Below, piece after piece: positions 52,843 to 62,298 of a stretch of DNA of 64,000 nt. The stretch is taken from contig NZ_LMGA01000001.1 in the NCBI RefSeq assembly GCF_001427025.1, positions 3,575,697 through 3,639,696 on the forward strand. The letters are read 5' to 3'. The stretch comes from Mesorhizobium sp. Root554. Its GTDB lineage: Bacteria; Pseudomonadota; Alphaproteobacteria; Rhizobiales; Rhizobiaceae. The notes under the pieces were generated by a model that had not been told where the DNA came from, ran no database searches, and saw only the letters and a program-made list of their open reading frames with translations. The position numbers and the translations under genes were made by a program. Position 1 is the first letter of the stretch. Every line of letters starts with the position of its first letter.

Positions 52843-53676
52843 TCAGATCAGAGGAAATCCCATCTGCCGCAAGGATTCCCGTAGCACGTCGCGGCCGTGC
52901 AGGCTTTTGGCGTCCTTGAGCCTGTTGGTTATCTGCGTCGTCCAATTGATCGCGTCCAATGCCTGCTCCCGCCTGAAAGCGGCAAGCCGGGTCTCGTAGC
53001 CGCCGATGGCTTCATCCTGCCCGCCGGCATCATAGCGGTCGCGGTGAAGGACCGCCTTTTGCGGCAGCCGCGGTTTGACGGCGGCCGGGCGGTTCGGGTT
53101 TGGTCGGCCAACGCACAGGCCGAATATCGCGAAGCATCTGCTGGGAAGGCCGAGCGTCGTTGCCACCTCGAGCGCCTTGTTCCTCATGCCGCCGATGCAG
53201 ACGGTTCCAAGACCCAGAGATTCCGCCGCGACCAGGGCGTTCTGGGCCGCCAGCGCGGCGTCGATGACACCCAGCAGCAGGCTTTCGAGGAAATCCAGGC
53301 CCTCCATATTCATCTCCCGGCGCTCGCCGAAGGCGGCCACCCGCGACAGGTCGGCCAGAAAAACCAGGAACAGGGGCGCGGCTTCGATGTGTTTCTGGTT
53401 GCCGGCAAGCATCGCGAGCCTGGCCTTAACGGCCGGATCGGTGACCGCGATCACGCTCCATGCCTGCAGGTTTGAAGATGTCGGCGCAGATTGTGCCGCG
53501 GCGACAAGCGTCTCCAAAGTCGCTTCCGGGAGCGCATCGGGTAGAAAGTCGCGAACGGACCGGTGCTTCAACAGACATTCGATGGTCTGGTTCAGCGCAG
53601 GCAGGTCGAAGGATGGCGCTGCCCGGTAGCGGCTTTCCAGAAGGCTTGCGAAATCGACGCTGGTAGGTTCGCTCAT
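52843..53676 (-). CDS. Nitroreductase-family FMN oxidoreductase
   Basis: The 277-residue protein has the nitroreductase layout: HRSVRDFLPDALPE (FMN phosphate Arg), AAQSAPTSSNLQAWSVI, and GLGTVCIGGMRN. It uses FMN and NAD(P)H. It is probably the last gene of the leftward LacI-region operon, 65 bases after the aldo/keto reductase. ATG 53676 follows CGGAGTGG; GTG 53697 would add seven residues. The substrate is unknown. Confidence 0.88.
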   Translation of the reverse strand: MSEPTSVDFASLLESRYRAAPSFDLPALNQTIECLLKHRSVRDFLPDALPEATLETLVAAAQSAPTSSNLQAWSVIAVTDPAVKARLAMLAGNQKHIEAAPLFLVFLADLSRVAAFGERREMNMEGLDFLESLLLGVIDAALAAQNALVAAESLGLGTVCIGGMRNKALEVATTLGLPSRCFAIFGLCVGRPNPNRPAAVKPRLPQKAVLHRDRYDAGGQDEAIGGYETRLAAFRREQALDAINWTTQITNRLKDAKSLHGRDVLRESLRQMGFPLI

Positions 53677-53741
53677 ATCCACTCCGTTGATCGTCACATA
53701 GGCCTTGTGAAGGACATCGTCTCCGCGGCGGACCTCGATTT

Positions 53742-54722
53742 TCAGACAGGATCGCCGGTGGCCGTCCGGACGTGACGGAAGATATCTCCAAGACGCTGCA
53801 CGACAGAGGCCGGAAGCGGCTTGCCGCAGATCGATTTGATGTTCTGCTCCAGGTGGGTCAGATTTCCGGTCCCCGTCATGACAACCTCAATGCCGGGCGT
53901 GTGCCGGCAAAACCGATAGGCGGCCTCGGTAAGCGAGTGGGCGACGCCACCGCCTAGCAGGAAGCCGAACGGCGCCTTGCGGTCGAGCTGCTCCGGATCG
54001 ATTTCTCCCTGTTCAATCAGCCTGTCCACAAGGATATTAAGGCTGTCGGAGTGCGCGAGCGCACCGCGAACGGCATACATGCACATGACGCCCAGCCTGT
54101 TTGATCTGGCGGCGGGCAGGATGAGCTCGGCCGCCGACGGATTGACGAAATTGTAGCCCATCATAAGCACGTCCCAGACGCTGTCATGGACGGCGCGCCG
54201 CATGACCTCGCGTTCGGTATCGACGCCAAAGCCTTCGGTTATGCCGAGGAAGCGGATTTTGCCCTCGTCCCGCAGCCGCAGCATTTCCGGCGCGAGGTGG
54301 TTCAGGCAGTATTCGTACTGGTGCGGGCGCACCCCATGGAGGTGCAGAATATCCAGGCGGTCGGTGCGCAGCGCCTTGAGGCTTGCCTCCACACTGTCCC
54401 GAACCATGGCGGGCGCGATGAAATCGCTGCTTTCGTAGGAAGACCCCGGTACCGTCGGGCGGATCTTGCTCGAAACCACGACCCCATCCCTCAGTCGCGC
54501 CAGTCCGGCGCCCACTGCGGTTTCGGTGCCATACACCGGGGCTGTGTCGACGATGGTTATCCCGCGATCAACGGCAGCGCGAACCAGATCGGCGGCCTGG
54601 GTTTCCGTGGCGCCGGTCCGCAAGCCCAGGCGGCTGTGGCCGCCCGCGCCCAAGGCGACGACGCTGACCTGAAGTCCGGTTCGCCCAAGTGTCGTTGTTT
54701 CCATGGGATTTTGGCTTGCCAT
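53742..54722 (-). CDS. Aldo/keto reductase (D-threo-aldose 1-dehydrogenase-like)
   Basis: The 326-residue AKR barrel has GRTGLQVSVVALGAGG, catalytic Asp and Tyr in DTAPVYGTE, Lys in VVSSKIRP and His in ILHLHGVR. It interconverts an aldehyde/ketone and alcohol with NAD(P). ATG 54722 is the preferred start, but no clear ribosome site is seen, and ATG 54704 (METTTLGR) is equally possible. It lies between the FAH-family and nitroreductase genes of the same operon. Confidence 0.88.
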   Translation of the reverse strand: MASQNPMETTTLGRTGLQVSVVALGAGGHSRLGLRTGATETQAADLVRAAVDRGITIVDTAPVYGTETAVGAGLARLRDGVVVSSKIRPTVPGSSYESSDFIAPAMVRDSVEASLKALRTDRLDILHLHGVRPHQYEYCLNHLAPEMLRLRDEGKIRFLGITEGFGVDTEREVMRRAVHDSVWDVLMMGYNFVNPSAAELILPAARSNRLGVMCMYAVRGALAHSDSLNILVDRLIEQGEIDPEQLDRKAPFGFLLGGGVAHSLTEAAYRFCRHTPGIEVVMTGTGNLTHLEQNIKSICGKPLPASVVQRLGDIFRHVRTATGDPV

Positions 54723-54753
54723 CACGATGTTCGGCCTGCTGGCCCTGCCTTGT

Positions 54754-55602
54754 TCAGCGGGCTACCGCGACGCCGTTGATAAGGCAGCCGACCGCGCCGA
54801 TATCGACCTCTACGCGGTCGCCATCCTGCAGGTAGACTGGCGGTTCACGGCGATCTCCGACGCCGCCGGGTGTGCCGGTGACGATCACGTCGCCGGGCGA
54901 CAGCGGCGTAAACGCCGAGCAATAGGCGATGAGCTTTTCGATCGGGAAGATCAGGTCCGAAAGCGTGGCGTCCTGCATGGTCTTGCCGTTGAGGCGCAAC
55001 CGGATGGGAAGTTGCCGGTAGTCGCCGATTTCATCCGGCGTAACCAGTGCCGGTCCAAATCCGCCAGTCGCGGGGAAATTCTTGCCCGGCGTGAACTGGC
55101 TGGTGTGGCGCTGCCAGTCGCGAACCGAACCGTCATTGTAGCAGGCGTACCCGGCCACGAAATCCAGTGCGCCTTCCTCGGATACTCCGTGAGCCGGTGC
55201 GCCTATGATGACGGCAAGTTCGGCCTCGTAGTCGAAGCGGCTCGAGAAGGAGGGCTTGAGCAGCGGTTGTCCGTGACCGACCTGCGAATCCGCAAAGCGC
55301 GTGAAGAGTGTCGGGTATTCCGAATCCGGCCGCTTCGTCTCGCGCCGGTGGTCTTCGTAATTGAGCCCGACGCACAGGATCTTGCCCGGATTGGGAATGA
55401 CCGGAAGCAGGCTTAGATCGGCGAGCGGCAGGTCCGCCGGCGTGCCCGTCCATTCGCCGGCACGCGCCAGCAGGCCCGCGGCGATTGCCTGTTTCAGCGT
55501 GACAATCTCCGGCGCCAGTTTGCCCGTCAGGTCGACGACGCCGTCGCCGCGCAGCAGCCCGAAGCCGTGCCGGCCGTTGTGATCGAAACTTATGAATCTC
55601 AT
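54754..55602 (-). CDS. Fumarylacetoacetate hydrolase-family protein
   Basis: The 282-residue protein has the FAH metal site pattern: ILCVGLNYEDH, FDYEAELAVIIG (Glu ligands), DGSVRDWQRHT, and GDVIVTGTPGGVG. Members cut or decarboxylate diketo or acylpyruvate compounds. ATG 55602 follows AAAGGACG. It fits a carboxylate breakdown role beside the Tct importer. Confidence 0.93.
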   Translation of the reverse strand: MRFISFDHNGRHGFGLLRGDGVVDLTGKLAPEIVTLKQAIAAGLLARAGEWTGTPADLPLADLSLLPVIPNPGKILCVGLNYEDHRRETKRPDSEYPTLFTRFADSQVGHGQPLLKPSFSSRFDYEAELAVIIGAPAHGVSEEGALDFVAGYACYNDGSVRDWQRHTSQFTPGKNFPATGGFGPALVTPDEIGDYRQLPIRLRLNGKTMQDATLSDLIFPIEKLIAYCSAFTPLSPGDVIVTGTPGGVGDRREPPVYLQDGDRVEVDIGAVGCLINGVAVAR

Positions 55603-55683
55603 ACCCGTCCTTTCGATGGAAAAAGAATGGCTCTTGAGCCGGGCGCATTGCGGACCGTTTGACGCCACATTCTGCCGCTGCCA

Positions 55684-57189
55684 TCAGGCCTCCTCGACAA
55701 AGGCCTCCTTGCGGCCACGGCGGATTTGCGGCAGCAGCACGATCAGGCACATCACCGCCGCGATGGACAGCATCGCGACGGAGAGCGGGCTGCGGTAGAA
55801 AATCGCCAGATCGCCATTCGACAACAGCAGCGCGCGGCGGAAGTGCTCCTCCATCAGCGGCCCAAGGATAAAGCCCAGAAGCAGCGGCGCCGCTTCGGCG
55901 CGCATACGCCAGAACAGGCAGCCCAGCAGCGTGAATCCCGCGGCGAAATAGATCGGCAGGACCCGGTTCTCGATGCTGAAGAGGCCGACGCAACACACTG
56001 TGAGAATGATCGGATAGAGAATCCAGTAGTGCACCTGGATCAGCCTCACCCACAACGGAATGAGCGGCAGGTTCAGCACCACCAGCATCGCGTTGCCGAT
56101 CCACATGGAGGCGATCAGGCCCCAGAAGATTTCCGGGTTCGAAACCATGACATAGGGACCTGGCGCGATGTTGTGGACCATCAGCGCACCGATCATCAGC
56201 GCCATCACGCCGTTGCTGGGAATGCCGAGCGTCAGCATCGGGATGAACGAGGTCTGGGCGCCGGCATTGTTCGCAGCCTCCGGTCCGGCCAGACCCGCCA
56301 CGGCGCCGTGGCCGAACTCCTCCGGCCGTTTCGAAACGCGCTTTTCGACGGCGTAGGACGCGAAGGACGAGATCATCGCGCCGCCGCCGGGCAGCAGGCC
56401 GAGCACCGAGCCGATCGCCGTGCCCCTGACCACCGGGAACGCCGCCTGCATGAACTCCTTGCGGGTCATCCAGAGATTGCCGAACGAGGGCGCGGTCACA
56501 TCGCGGGCCTGGTCGTTGCGGATATTGGCGACGATGTCGGTGAATGCGAACAACCCCATGGCCACGGCGACGAACTCGATGCCCTCCGTCAGGGCAAACG
56601 AGCCGAAGGTGAAGCGGTAGGTTCCGCTGTTCACGTCGGCTCCGACAAGACCGAGGATCAGGCCGGTCAGGACCATCGCCACGCCCTTGATGAACGAGCC
56701 GTGTGCAAGCAGCGTCGCGGCGGTCAGTCCGAGCACCATCATCGCGAAATATTCAACCGGACCGAACAGGAAGGCCACTTGCGCCAGCACCGGCGAGAAC
56801 GCTGCGATCAGCAGTGTCGCCACCGTGCCGGCGAAGAAAGATCCCAATGCGGCTATGGCGAGAGCTGAGCCGGCGCGTCCATTGCGCGCCATCTGGTGCC
56901 CGTCGAGACAGGATACCACCGCTGAGGATTCGCCGGGCAGATTGACCAGAATGGCGGTGGTGGAGCCGCCATATTGGGCGCCGTAGTAGATGCCGGAAAT
57001 CATGATCAGGCCGGAAACCGGCTCGAGCGCGTAGGTGAGCGGCAAAAGCATGGCAATCGTCGCCAAGGGGCCGAGCCCGGGCAGGATTCCGATCGCGGTT
57101 CCGACAAGAACGCCGATGAAGCAGAAGGTTAGATTGGTCAGCGAGAGAGCCGCCTCGAAACCGATGTCGAGATTGTGAAGGAATTCCAT
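55684..57189 (-). CDS. tctA: Tripartite tricarboxylate transporter large membrane subunit (TctA)
   Basis: The 501-residue membrane protein has about 12 helices and TctA hallmarks: GILPGLGPLATIAMLLP, GSTTAILVNLPGESSA, and LGLLPGGGAMISSFASYAVE. It forms the import channel with TctB and receives substrate from TctC. It lies 4 bases after tctB. Confidence 0.95.
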   Translation of the reverse strand: MEFLHNLDIGFEAALSLTNLTFCFIGVLVGTAIGILPGLGPLATIAMLLPLTYALEPVSGLIMISGIYYGAQYGGSTTAILVNLPGESSAVVSCLDGHQMARNGRAGSALAIAALGSFFAGTVATLLIAAFSPVLAQVAFLFGPVEYFAMMVLGLTAATLLAHGSFIKGVAMVLTGLILGLVGADVNSGTYRFTFGSFALTEGIEFVAVAMGLFAFTDIVANIRNDQARDVTAPSFGNLWMTRKEFMQAAFPVVRGTAIGSVLGLLPGGGAMISSFASYAVEKRVSKRPEEFGHGAVAGLAGPEAANNAGAQTSFIPMLTLGIPSNGVMALMIGALMVHNIAPGPYVMVSNPEIFWGLIASMWIGNAMLVVLNLPLIPLWVRLIQVHYWILYPIILTVCCVGLFSIENRVLPIYFAAGFTLLGCLFWRMRAEAAPLLLGFILGPLMEEHFRRALLLSNGDLAIFYRSPLSVAMLSIAAVMCLIVLLPQIRRGRKEAFVEEA

Positions 57190-57193
57190 CGGA

Positions 57194-57643
57194 TCAAACC
57201 GCGATCATCGGCACGGCAATGCCGAGGAAATGGACGAACACAACGTAGCAAAAGACAAGCAGGCCGGCGCTCAAAGCGGCTGCCCGTTTCCAGGTGAAGT
57301 GTTCCGATGCCCACAGCGCAATCACCACCTGCGCGGGAATAGCCGCGACCAGACCCACCGGCAGCACCAGGAATGCGAAGACCAGAAGCGATGCCGTGAT
57401 CATGATCACGGGTCCGAGCGGGAGGCTCTTCGACTTTTCACCTCTCGCCAGCAGACCTTTGGTCAGGATCACCAGGCCGAGGATTGCCAGGATGGTCCCC
57501 AGTATCAGGGGAAACATCCCCGGGCCCATGGTGGCGATGCTGCCCAGTCGGTACTGCAAGGACAAGCCTGCAGTAAGGATCCCGAACAAAGTGAAGAGTA
57601 TCCCGGCCTCGACATCGGCCCGTCCGTTTAATTTGGAAATCAC
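57194..57643 (-). CDS. tctB: Tripartite tricarboxylate transporter small membrane subunit (TctB)
   Basis: The 149-residue protein has four hydrophobic helices (for example AGILFTLFGILTAGLSL) and the family pattern MGPGMFPLILG. GTG 57643 follows GAGGTCGG. It lies between tctC and tctA. Confidence 0.9.
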   Translation of the reverse strand: MISKLNGRADVEAGILFTLFGILTAGLSLQYRLGSIATMGPGMFPLILGTILAILGLVILTKGLLARGEKSKSLPLGPVIMITASLLVFAFLVLPVGLVAAIPAQVVIALWASEHFTWKRAAALSAGLLVFCYVVFVHFLGIAVPMIAV

Positions 57644-57730
57644 CTTACCGACCTCACCTGACGTCCTCTGACCCGCTCAAATCGGCGTCGTGTGCAAAGA
57701 GCACTCGACGCCGATCGATAATTCAAAAGC

Positions 57731-58708
57731 TCACTCGGGCTTCAGTCCAATGCTTTCGACGATGGCCTTGCTGGTTGCCATCTCCTTTGCCAGGTAGTCT
57801 TTCGCCTCGGCCGACGTGCTGGCGATAGCCTCGATGTTCTGGCCTGCGAGCCTGTCCTTGACGTCTTGCTCGGCGAATATTTCGGTGAGGGCGCCGTTCA
57901 GCTTGTCGGTAATCGCAGCCGGGGTCCCGGCCGGTGCGATCAGCGCCAGCCAGTTCTGATACTCGAACCCCGGAACGGTCGCGGCAATCGGCGGGATTTT
58001 TTCCGTACCCATGGGCTCGGTGCCTGTATGAGCAAAGAACTTCATCTTTCCGCTTTCGACGAACGGGCGCACCGTCTCGTAGCCTGAAAACACCATGTCG
58101 ACGAAGCCGCCCGCTACATTGTTCAGGCTTTCGCCCGCGCCCTTGAACGGGATCTCGCGAATCTGAATGCCTGCTTTTTCGTTGAAGAGGCCCAAGGCCA
58201 GCTGGGCGCTGGCGCCGCGGCCGGATGTGCCGGCGGTCAGTTTGCCCGGATTGGCCTTGGCGTAGTCAACCAGTTCCTTTACATCCTTGAAGGGCAGGTC
58301 GCTACGAACGCCCAGCACGAAAGGGTAGGAGGTCAGAATCGAAACCGGCGTCAGCGACTCGGTCTTGTAAGGCAGGTTGGCATAAAGAAACGGGTTGTTG
58401 GCGAAGGCTCCCGTGACGACGAGGAATGTATAACCATCGGGTGCGGAGTCAGCCAGCAAGGCCGTGCCGATGACGGAATTGCTGCCGGGATGGTTCTCCT
58501 TGATGATCGGCTGGCCGAGTTTCTGGCCCAGCTTGTCGGAGAAGGCAGCGGCCACGGCGTCCGTGCCGCCGCCGGGGGCGTAGGGAATGATGAATTTGAT
58601 CGGCTTGTTCGGATAGTCGGCGCTCTGCGCGCTCGCTGCTCCGATCGAAACTGCCGAAGACACGACCATGGTCGCGGCCAGGGCCAAGGTGCGGATAATC
58701 TGTCCCAT
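57731..58708 (-). CDS. tctC: Tripartite tricarboxylate transporter substrate-binding protein (TctC)
   Basis: The 325-residue precursor has a Sec signal (cut near ASA-QS). The Bug-type fold follows: YPNKPIKFIIPYAPGGGTDA, PGSNSVIGT and AGTSGRGASAQLA. It binds a carboxylate in the periplasm. A GGAGGAG site precedes ATG 58708. It is the first gene of the leftward operon, whose promoter shares the region with the LacI gene. Confidence 0.94.
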   Translation of the reverse strand: MGQIIRTLALAATMVVSSAVSIGAASAQSADYPNKPIKFIIPYAPGGGTDAVAAAFSDKLGQKLGQPIIKENHPGSNSVIGTALLADSAPDGYTFLVVTGAFANNPFLYANLPYKTESLTPVSILTSYPFVLGVRSDLPFKDVKELVDYAKANPGKLTAGTSGRGASAQLALGLFNEKAGIQIREIPFKGAGESLNNVAGGFVDMVFSGYETVRPFVESGKMKFFAHTGTEPMGTEKIPPIAATVPGFEYQNWLALIAPAGTPAAITDKLNGALTEIFAEQDVKDRLAGQNIEAIASTSAEAKDYLAKEMATSKAIVESIGLKPE

Positions 58709-58854
58709 TCACTCCTCCAAGTATTATGGACTTTTCAGTATTTTGCCGGGGCTGAGCAGCAAGCGACGCATACCGGCGCAGCAGGGCCCGCGGCGGTCTC
58801 CCTTGTTGCCCACGGGCCATCGCAGCAGGCTTCTTCAAATACGTTAGCGAAGAA

Positions 58855-58868
58855 AGACAACGTTGTCT
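58855..58868. promoter_or_regulatory. LacI-type operator O1
   Basis: AGACAACGTTGTCT is a perfect 14-bp palindrome with the central CG of LacI-family operators. It lies between tctC (147 bases away) and the lacI-type gene (76 bases away), and matches the second copy at 60097. Confidence 0.8.
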
Positions 58869-58943
58869 ATCCTGTTTTAACAGGCTATGTTCGGCCATAC
58901 TGCAGCGGGCTTCGGCCGCATCGGACACCCCGGCGCCAACAGC

Positions 58944-60056
58944 ATGGATAGTCACTTGAGCAGAGCGACAGACGACAAGGACACAAAGAACGCGACCCTG
59001 ATCGAGGTGGCGAAAGCGGCGGGCGTCTCCGTCAGTACGGCTGCGCGTGTCATGCGCAATTCCGGCTATCCGGTCGATCAGAAACTGAAGGATAGGGTCA
59101 GTGCGGCGGCAAAGCTCGTCGGCTATGTTCCCAATCTCGTGGCCAGGCGGTTGCGCGGTGGCAGACAGGGTGTGGTCGGGCTTGTCATCGGCGATATGCT
59201 CGACTCGCACTACGGCATCATCGCCGAAAGCGTCACCGAACGAGCAGAGACCGCTCACTCGACGTTTGCCATCGTCTGCAACATGCAGCGCGATCCGCTG
59301 CTCGAGATCAAGTATCTGCGCAAGCTTCTGGAATATCGGGTGGACGGCGTCATCCTCGCCGGCGGCGGGTTCGACCAATGGACGCATCAAAAGGCCCTTG
59401 CGGATACCGTCGAGGAACTGAACCGGGCCGGCACCATTGTCGCCTCGCTGATGCCTAGAAACATAGAAGTTCCTGTTTTTTCAGCAGATAATGAAGCTAT
59501 CGGCATAACCAAGGCAAAATTCATCGTCCAGAATGGGCACACCAAGATCGGCATTTTGCTTGGCCCGGCCCGCAACGACATGACCAAGCAGCGGATGCAG
59601 GCGATGACCAGTTATCTGTCGGGGCATATGGTCGATTATGCGATCGCCAACATCGATTCGACTCCCGAGGCCGGAGCGCTCGGGGCTGCCGAAATGCTGG
59701 CCCGCAATCCCGACTTCAGTGCGCTGATCTGCGGGTCCGACGCGATCGCCTTCGGAGCGATAAATTACCTTCGAGGCGAGGGGATCGACATTCCCGGGCG
59801 GATTTCGGTGATGGGGCTTGGCAATACGCGGCTGGCGACCCTATGCACGCCTCGACTGACGACGGTCGAGATGAACTTTGACCGGGCAGGCAGCGCGGCG
59901 CTGGATTTCATCATATCGCACGATGCCTCAGCCGCCGGCGATCCGGGTGCGGTCATTCCGCATTCATTGGTCATCGGCGAATCCTTCGCCGGGCTCAACG
60001 GTTCGGGAGGACTTATTGCCGGGACCGCACAGCCGCTGGGCGCGGCGCCTCGCTGA
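58944..60056 (+). CDS. LacI-family transcriptional repressor
   Basis: The 370-residue repressor has an N-terminal helix-turn-helix (LIEVAKAAGVSVSTAARVMR), hinge helix (NLVARRLRGGRQG) and a periplasmic-binding-type effector domain (VVGLVIGDMLDSHYG onward). It probably controls its own gene, the Tct operon and the acyl-CoA ligase operon through the two matching palindromes. ATG 58944 (MDSHLSR) is preferred; the frame is open to 58887, which would reach close to operator O1. Confidence 0.93.
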   Translation: MDSHLSRATDDKDTKNATLIEVAKAAGVSVSTAARVMRNSGYPVDQKLKDRVSAAAKLVGYVPNLVARRLRGGRQGVVGLVIGDMLDSHYGIIAESVTERAETAHSTFAIVCNMQRDPLLEIKYLRKLLEYRVDGVILAGGGFDQWTHQKALADTVEELNRAGTIVASLMPRNIEVPVFSADNEAIGITKAKFIVQNGHTKIGILLGPARNDMTKQRMQAMTSYLSGHMVDYAIANIDSTPEAGALGAAEMLARNPDFSALICGSDAIAFGAINYLRGEGIDIPGRISVMGLGNTRLATLCTPRLTTVEMNFDRAGSAALDFIISHDASAAGDPGAVIPHSLVIGESFAGLNGSGGLIAGTAQPLGAAPR

Positions 60057-60096
60057 TGGCTTGTTCTTGACAGCGGCAAATTCGCAGATTAATGCC

Positions 60097-60112
60097 AAGA
60101 CAACGTTGTCTT
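60097..60112. promoter_or_regulatory. LacI-type operator O2
   Basis: AAGACAACGTTGTCTT is a perfect 16-bp palindrome with the same core as O1. It lies 20 bases before the acyl-CoA ligase start, a position where binding would block transcription or early elongation. Confidence 0.8.
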
Positions 60113-60131
60113 TACAGGTCTCGCATCGAAA

Positions 60132-62270
60132 ATGCTTTTGAAGTCCGCTCCCTGCTCGGCTCCCGCGCTGTCTTCTCCCAAGGTTATCGCGGTCGCCGGA
60201 GCTTCCGACATCGAGGGCGGCAATTATTACGGCGCCAGGGTGCTGGCAAATCTGGTCGAGGGCGGCGCTAAAGCGACGATCTATCCGGTCAATCCCAGGC
60301 TGGCAGGCACTAAACTGCTCGACCTGCCGGTTTATGCGTCCCTTTCGGATCTGCCTTCGCCTCCGGACACGGTTTTCGTGGTGACGCCTATCAAATTCGT
60401 CCTTCCGACACTGGAGGAAGCTGCGAAACTGGGGGTGGCGACGAGCGTCGTGGTGACGGCCGAGGGCGGCAATGAAACCGAACGACGCCTATTCCGCCAG
60501 CGGATATCCGAGATCGCCCGAACGTCCGGGATGAGGATCATCGGGCCGAACTCGATGGGGCTGATGAACGGCACGCTCAGCCTGAATGGGAGCTTTGCGT
60601 CAGGGACGGTCGGCGGGCGTATCCCGCCAGGCAGTATCGCATGCCTCTCCCAGAGCGGCGCGACGCTGTCGGCCATGCTGCAGTGGTTCGGCAATTCCAA
60701 GGTCGGCTTCTCTTGGCTTGTCAGCACCGGCGACGAAAGCGCGACCGGTGTCGAGGAGCTGATGCAGGCGATGGCCGACGATCCGGAGGTCCGGTCGATC
60801 ATGCTGTTCCTGGAGGGGATCGGCGATGGTGTTGCCTTCCGGCGAGCGGCACTGGCGGCCAGAATGGCCGGCAAACCGGTGACCATGCTGCAGGTGGGCA
60901 AGTCCGAAAAGGGCAGGGAGGCCGTCCAGTCTCATACCGGCCGCGTGGCCGGAACACGTGAGGTCTACGCCGCGGTGGCGCGGGAGACGGGCATCATCGA
61001 AACCGAGAATTTCGTCGAGTTTTTCAGCATTGCCCGAACGATGGCGCAGCGCCCGCAGCGGCCCGGTAATCTGCTCCGCAAGCGGCGGGCGGCGGTCATC
61101 TCGGTTTCCGGCGGCGCGGCTTCGCTCAGCGCAGATCAGGTCTACGCGCTTGATTGGGAAATGCCGGAGTTTTCGTCGTCGATGGTCGCAGCGATCGCGG
61201 ACGCCACCGGGCAATCCGGGGTTCACAATCCTGCCGATATCGGTGGCGCCTGGCGCAACCCCGAAAAGATGACCCGCGCGATCACCGCGATCGCAAAGGA
61301 CGAAAGCATCGACACCATCTTTCTTTCGATGGGAGCCGGCGGCGTCTTCGCAGAGGGCGTGGCGGAGGCGATCGTCACGGCAGCCAAGGCCATCACGCAG
61401 GATTTGTTCGTCGCCTGGGTCGGCATGCCGGATGCGGTCAAGCAAATCTTCGACAGCGCCGATGTCCCGGCTTTTGCAGACTTTCCGCTGGCGGTGCGCG
61501 CAGCGGAGGCGTGTGCGAAATTCAGCGAAAGCCAGGCAGGCCGCAAGGATGCGGCGGCGCTGCTCGAGATACTGTCCGGCGCCCCGACAGACACGCCGCC
61601 GGCAACGGCTGCCGCTTCGGGGATATGGACCGTTGTCGAGGCGCTGGGTGACCTGCGCGAGGCTGGCTTGCCATGCGCTGCTTTCAATGTCGTCGAGGCG
61701 CTCGATCCAGGCGAGGCCGCAAAACGCGCCGGGCGGATCGGCTTTCCGGTGGCGCTAAAGCTCAGCTCGCCCGATCTGAATCACAAATCCGACGATGGCG
61801 GGGTTGCCATACGCCTGGCCGACGGGCCGGCAGTGGAAGCCGCGGTAGAGGCCTTCAGGAAAATCGCCGAGCGCAAGAAGCTGACCGGTAGCTCCGTGCT
61901 CATCCAGAAAATGGAACAGGGGCTCGAACTTCTGGTGGGCATCAAGCGCGATCCGTCCTTTGGCCTGGTTCTGGTTGTCGGCCTCGGCGGCACATTCGCG
62001 GAAATTCACGGCGAAGTCGCCGCGACCGTGCTGCCGACGACCCCTTTCATGCTGCGCGATCTCCTGTCGAGGAATAAAAAATTGAACACGCTTCTCGACG
62101 GTTACCGCGGCCAGCCCGCAGCGGACCGCGAGGCGCTGGTTTCGTTCCTGGCCAGTTTCGCCCGTTGGGCGCTGGATAAAGGCGAGGCGCTGCAGGAGGT
62201 CGATCTCAATCCGGTCATGATATCGGGCGGGCATATATCGATCGTCGATGCGCGTGCCGTCTGGCACTGA
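60132..62270 (+). CDS. ADP-forming acyl-CoA synthetase (CoA-binding plus ATP-grasp)
   Basis: The 712-residue single-chain ligase has an N-terminal CoA-binding domain (VIAVAGASDIEGGNYYGARV). The succinyl-CoA-synthetase-like domains include SQSGATLSAM and the catalytic His in QSHTGRVAGTREV. A C-terminal ATP-grasp domain carries GFPVALKLSSPDLNHKSD. It activates an acid to its CoA ester with ATP to ADP. Operator O2 is just upstream. The ribosome site is weak. The acid is probably that imported by TctABC. Confidence 0.92.
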   Translation: MLLKSAPCSAPALSSPKVIAVAGASDIEGGNYYGARVLANLVEGGAKATIYPVNPRLAGTKLLDLPVYASLSDLPSPPDTVFVVTPIKFVLPTLEEAAKLGVATSVVVTAEGGNETERRLFRQRISEIARTSGMRIIGPNSMGLMNGTLSLNGSFASGTVGGRIPPGSIACLSQSGATLSAMLQWFGNSKVGFSWLVSTGDESATGVEELMQAMADDPEVRSIMLFLEGIGDGVAFRRAALAARMAGKPVTMLQVGKSEKGREAVQSHTGRVAGTREVYAAVARETGIIETENFVEFFSIARTMAQRPQRPGNLLRKRRAAVISVSGGAASLSADQVYALDWEMPEFSSSMVAAIADATGQSGVHNPADIGGAWRNPEKMTRAITAIAKDESIDTIFLSMGAGGVFAEGVAEAIVTAAKAITQDLFVAWVGMPDAVKQIFDSADVPAFADFPLAVRAAEACAKFSESQAGRKDAAALLEILSGAPTDTPPATAAASGIWTVVEALGDLREAGLPCAAFNVVEALDPGEAAKRAGRIGFPVALKLSSPDLNHKSDDGGVAIRLADGPAVEAAVEAFRKIAERKKLTGSSVLIQKMEQGLELLVGIKRDPSFGLVLVVGLGGTFAEIHGEVAATVLPTTPFMLRDLLSRNKKLNTLLDGYRGQPAADREALVSFLASFARWALDKGEALQEVDLNPVMISGGHISIVDARAVWH

Positions 62271-62298
62271 TCAAGCAAGAAAACGAGGAGGACGGCCG

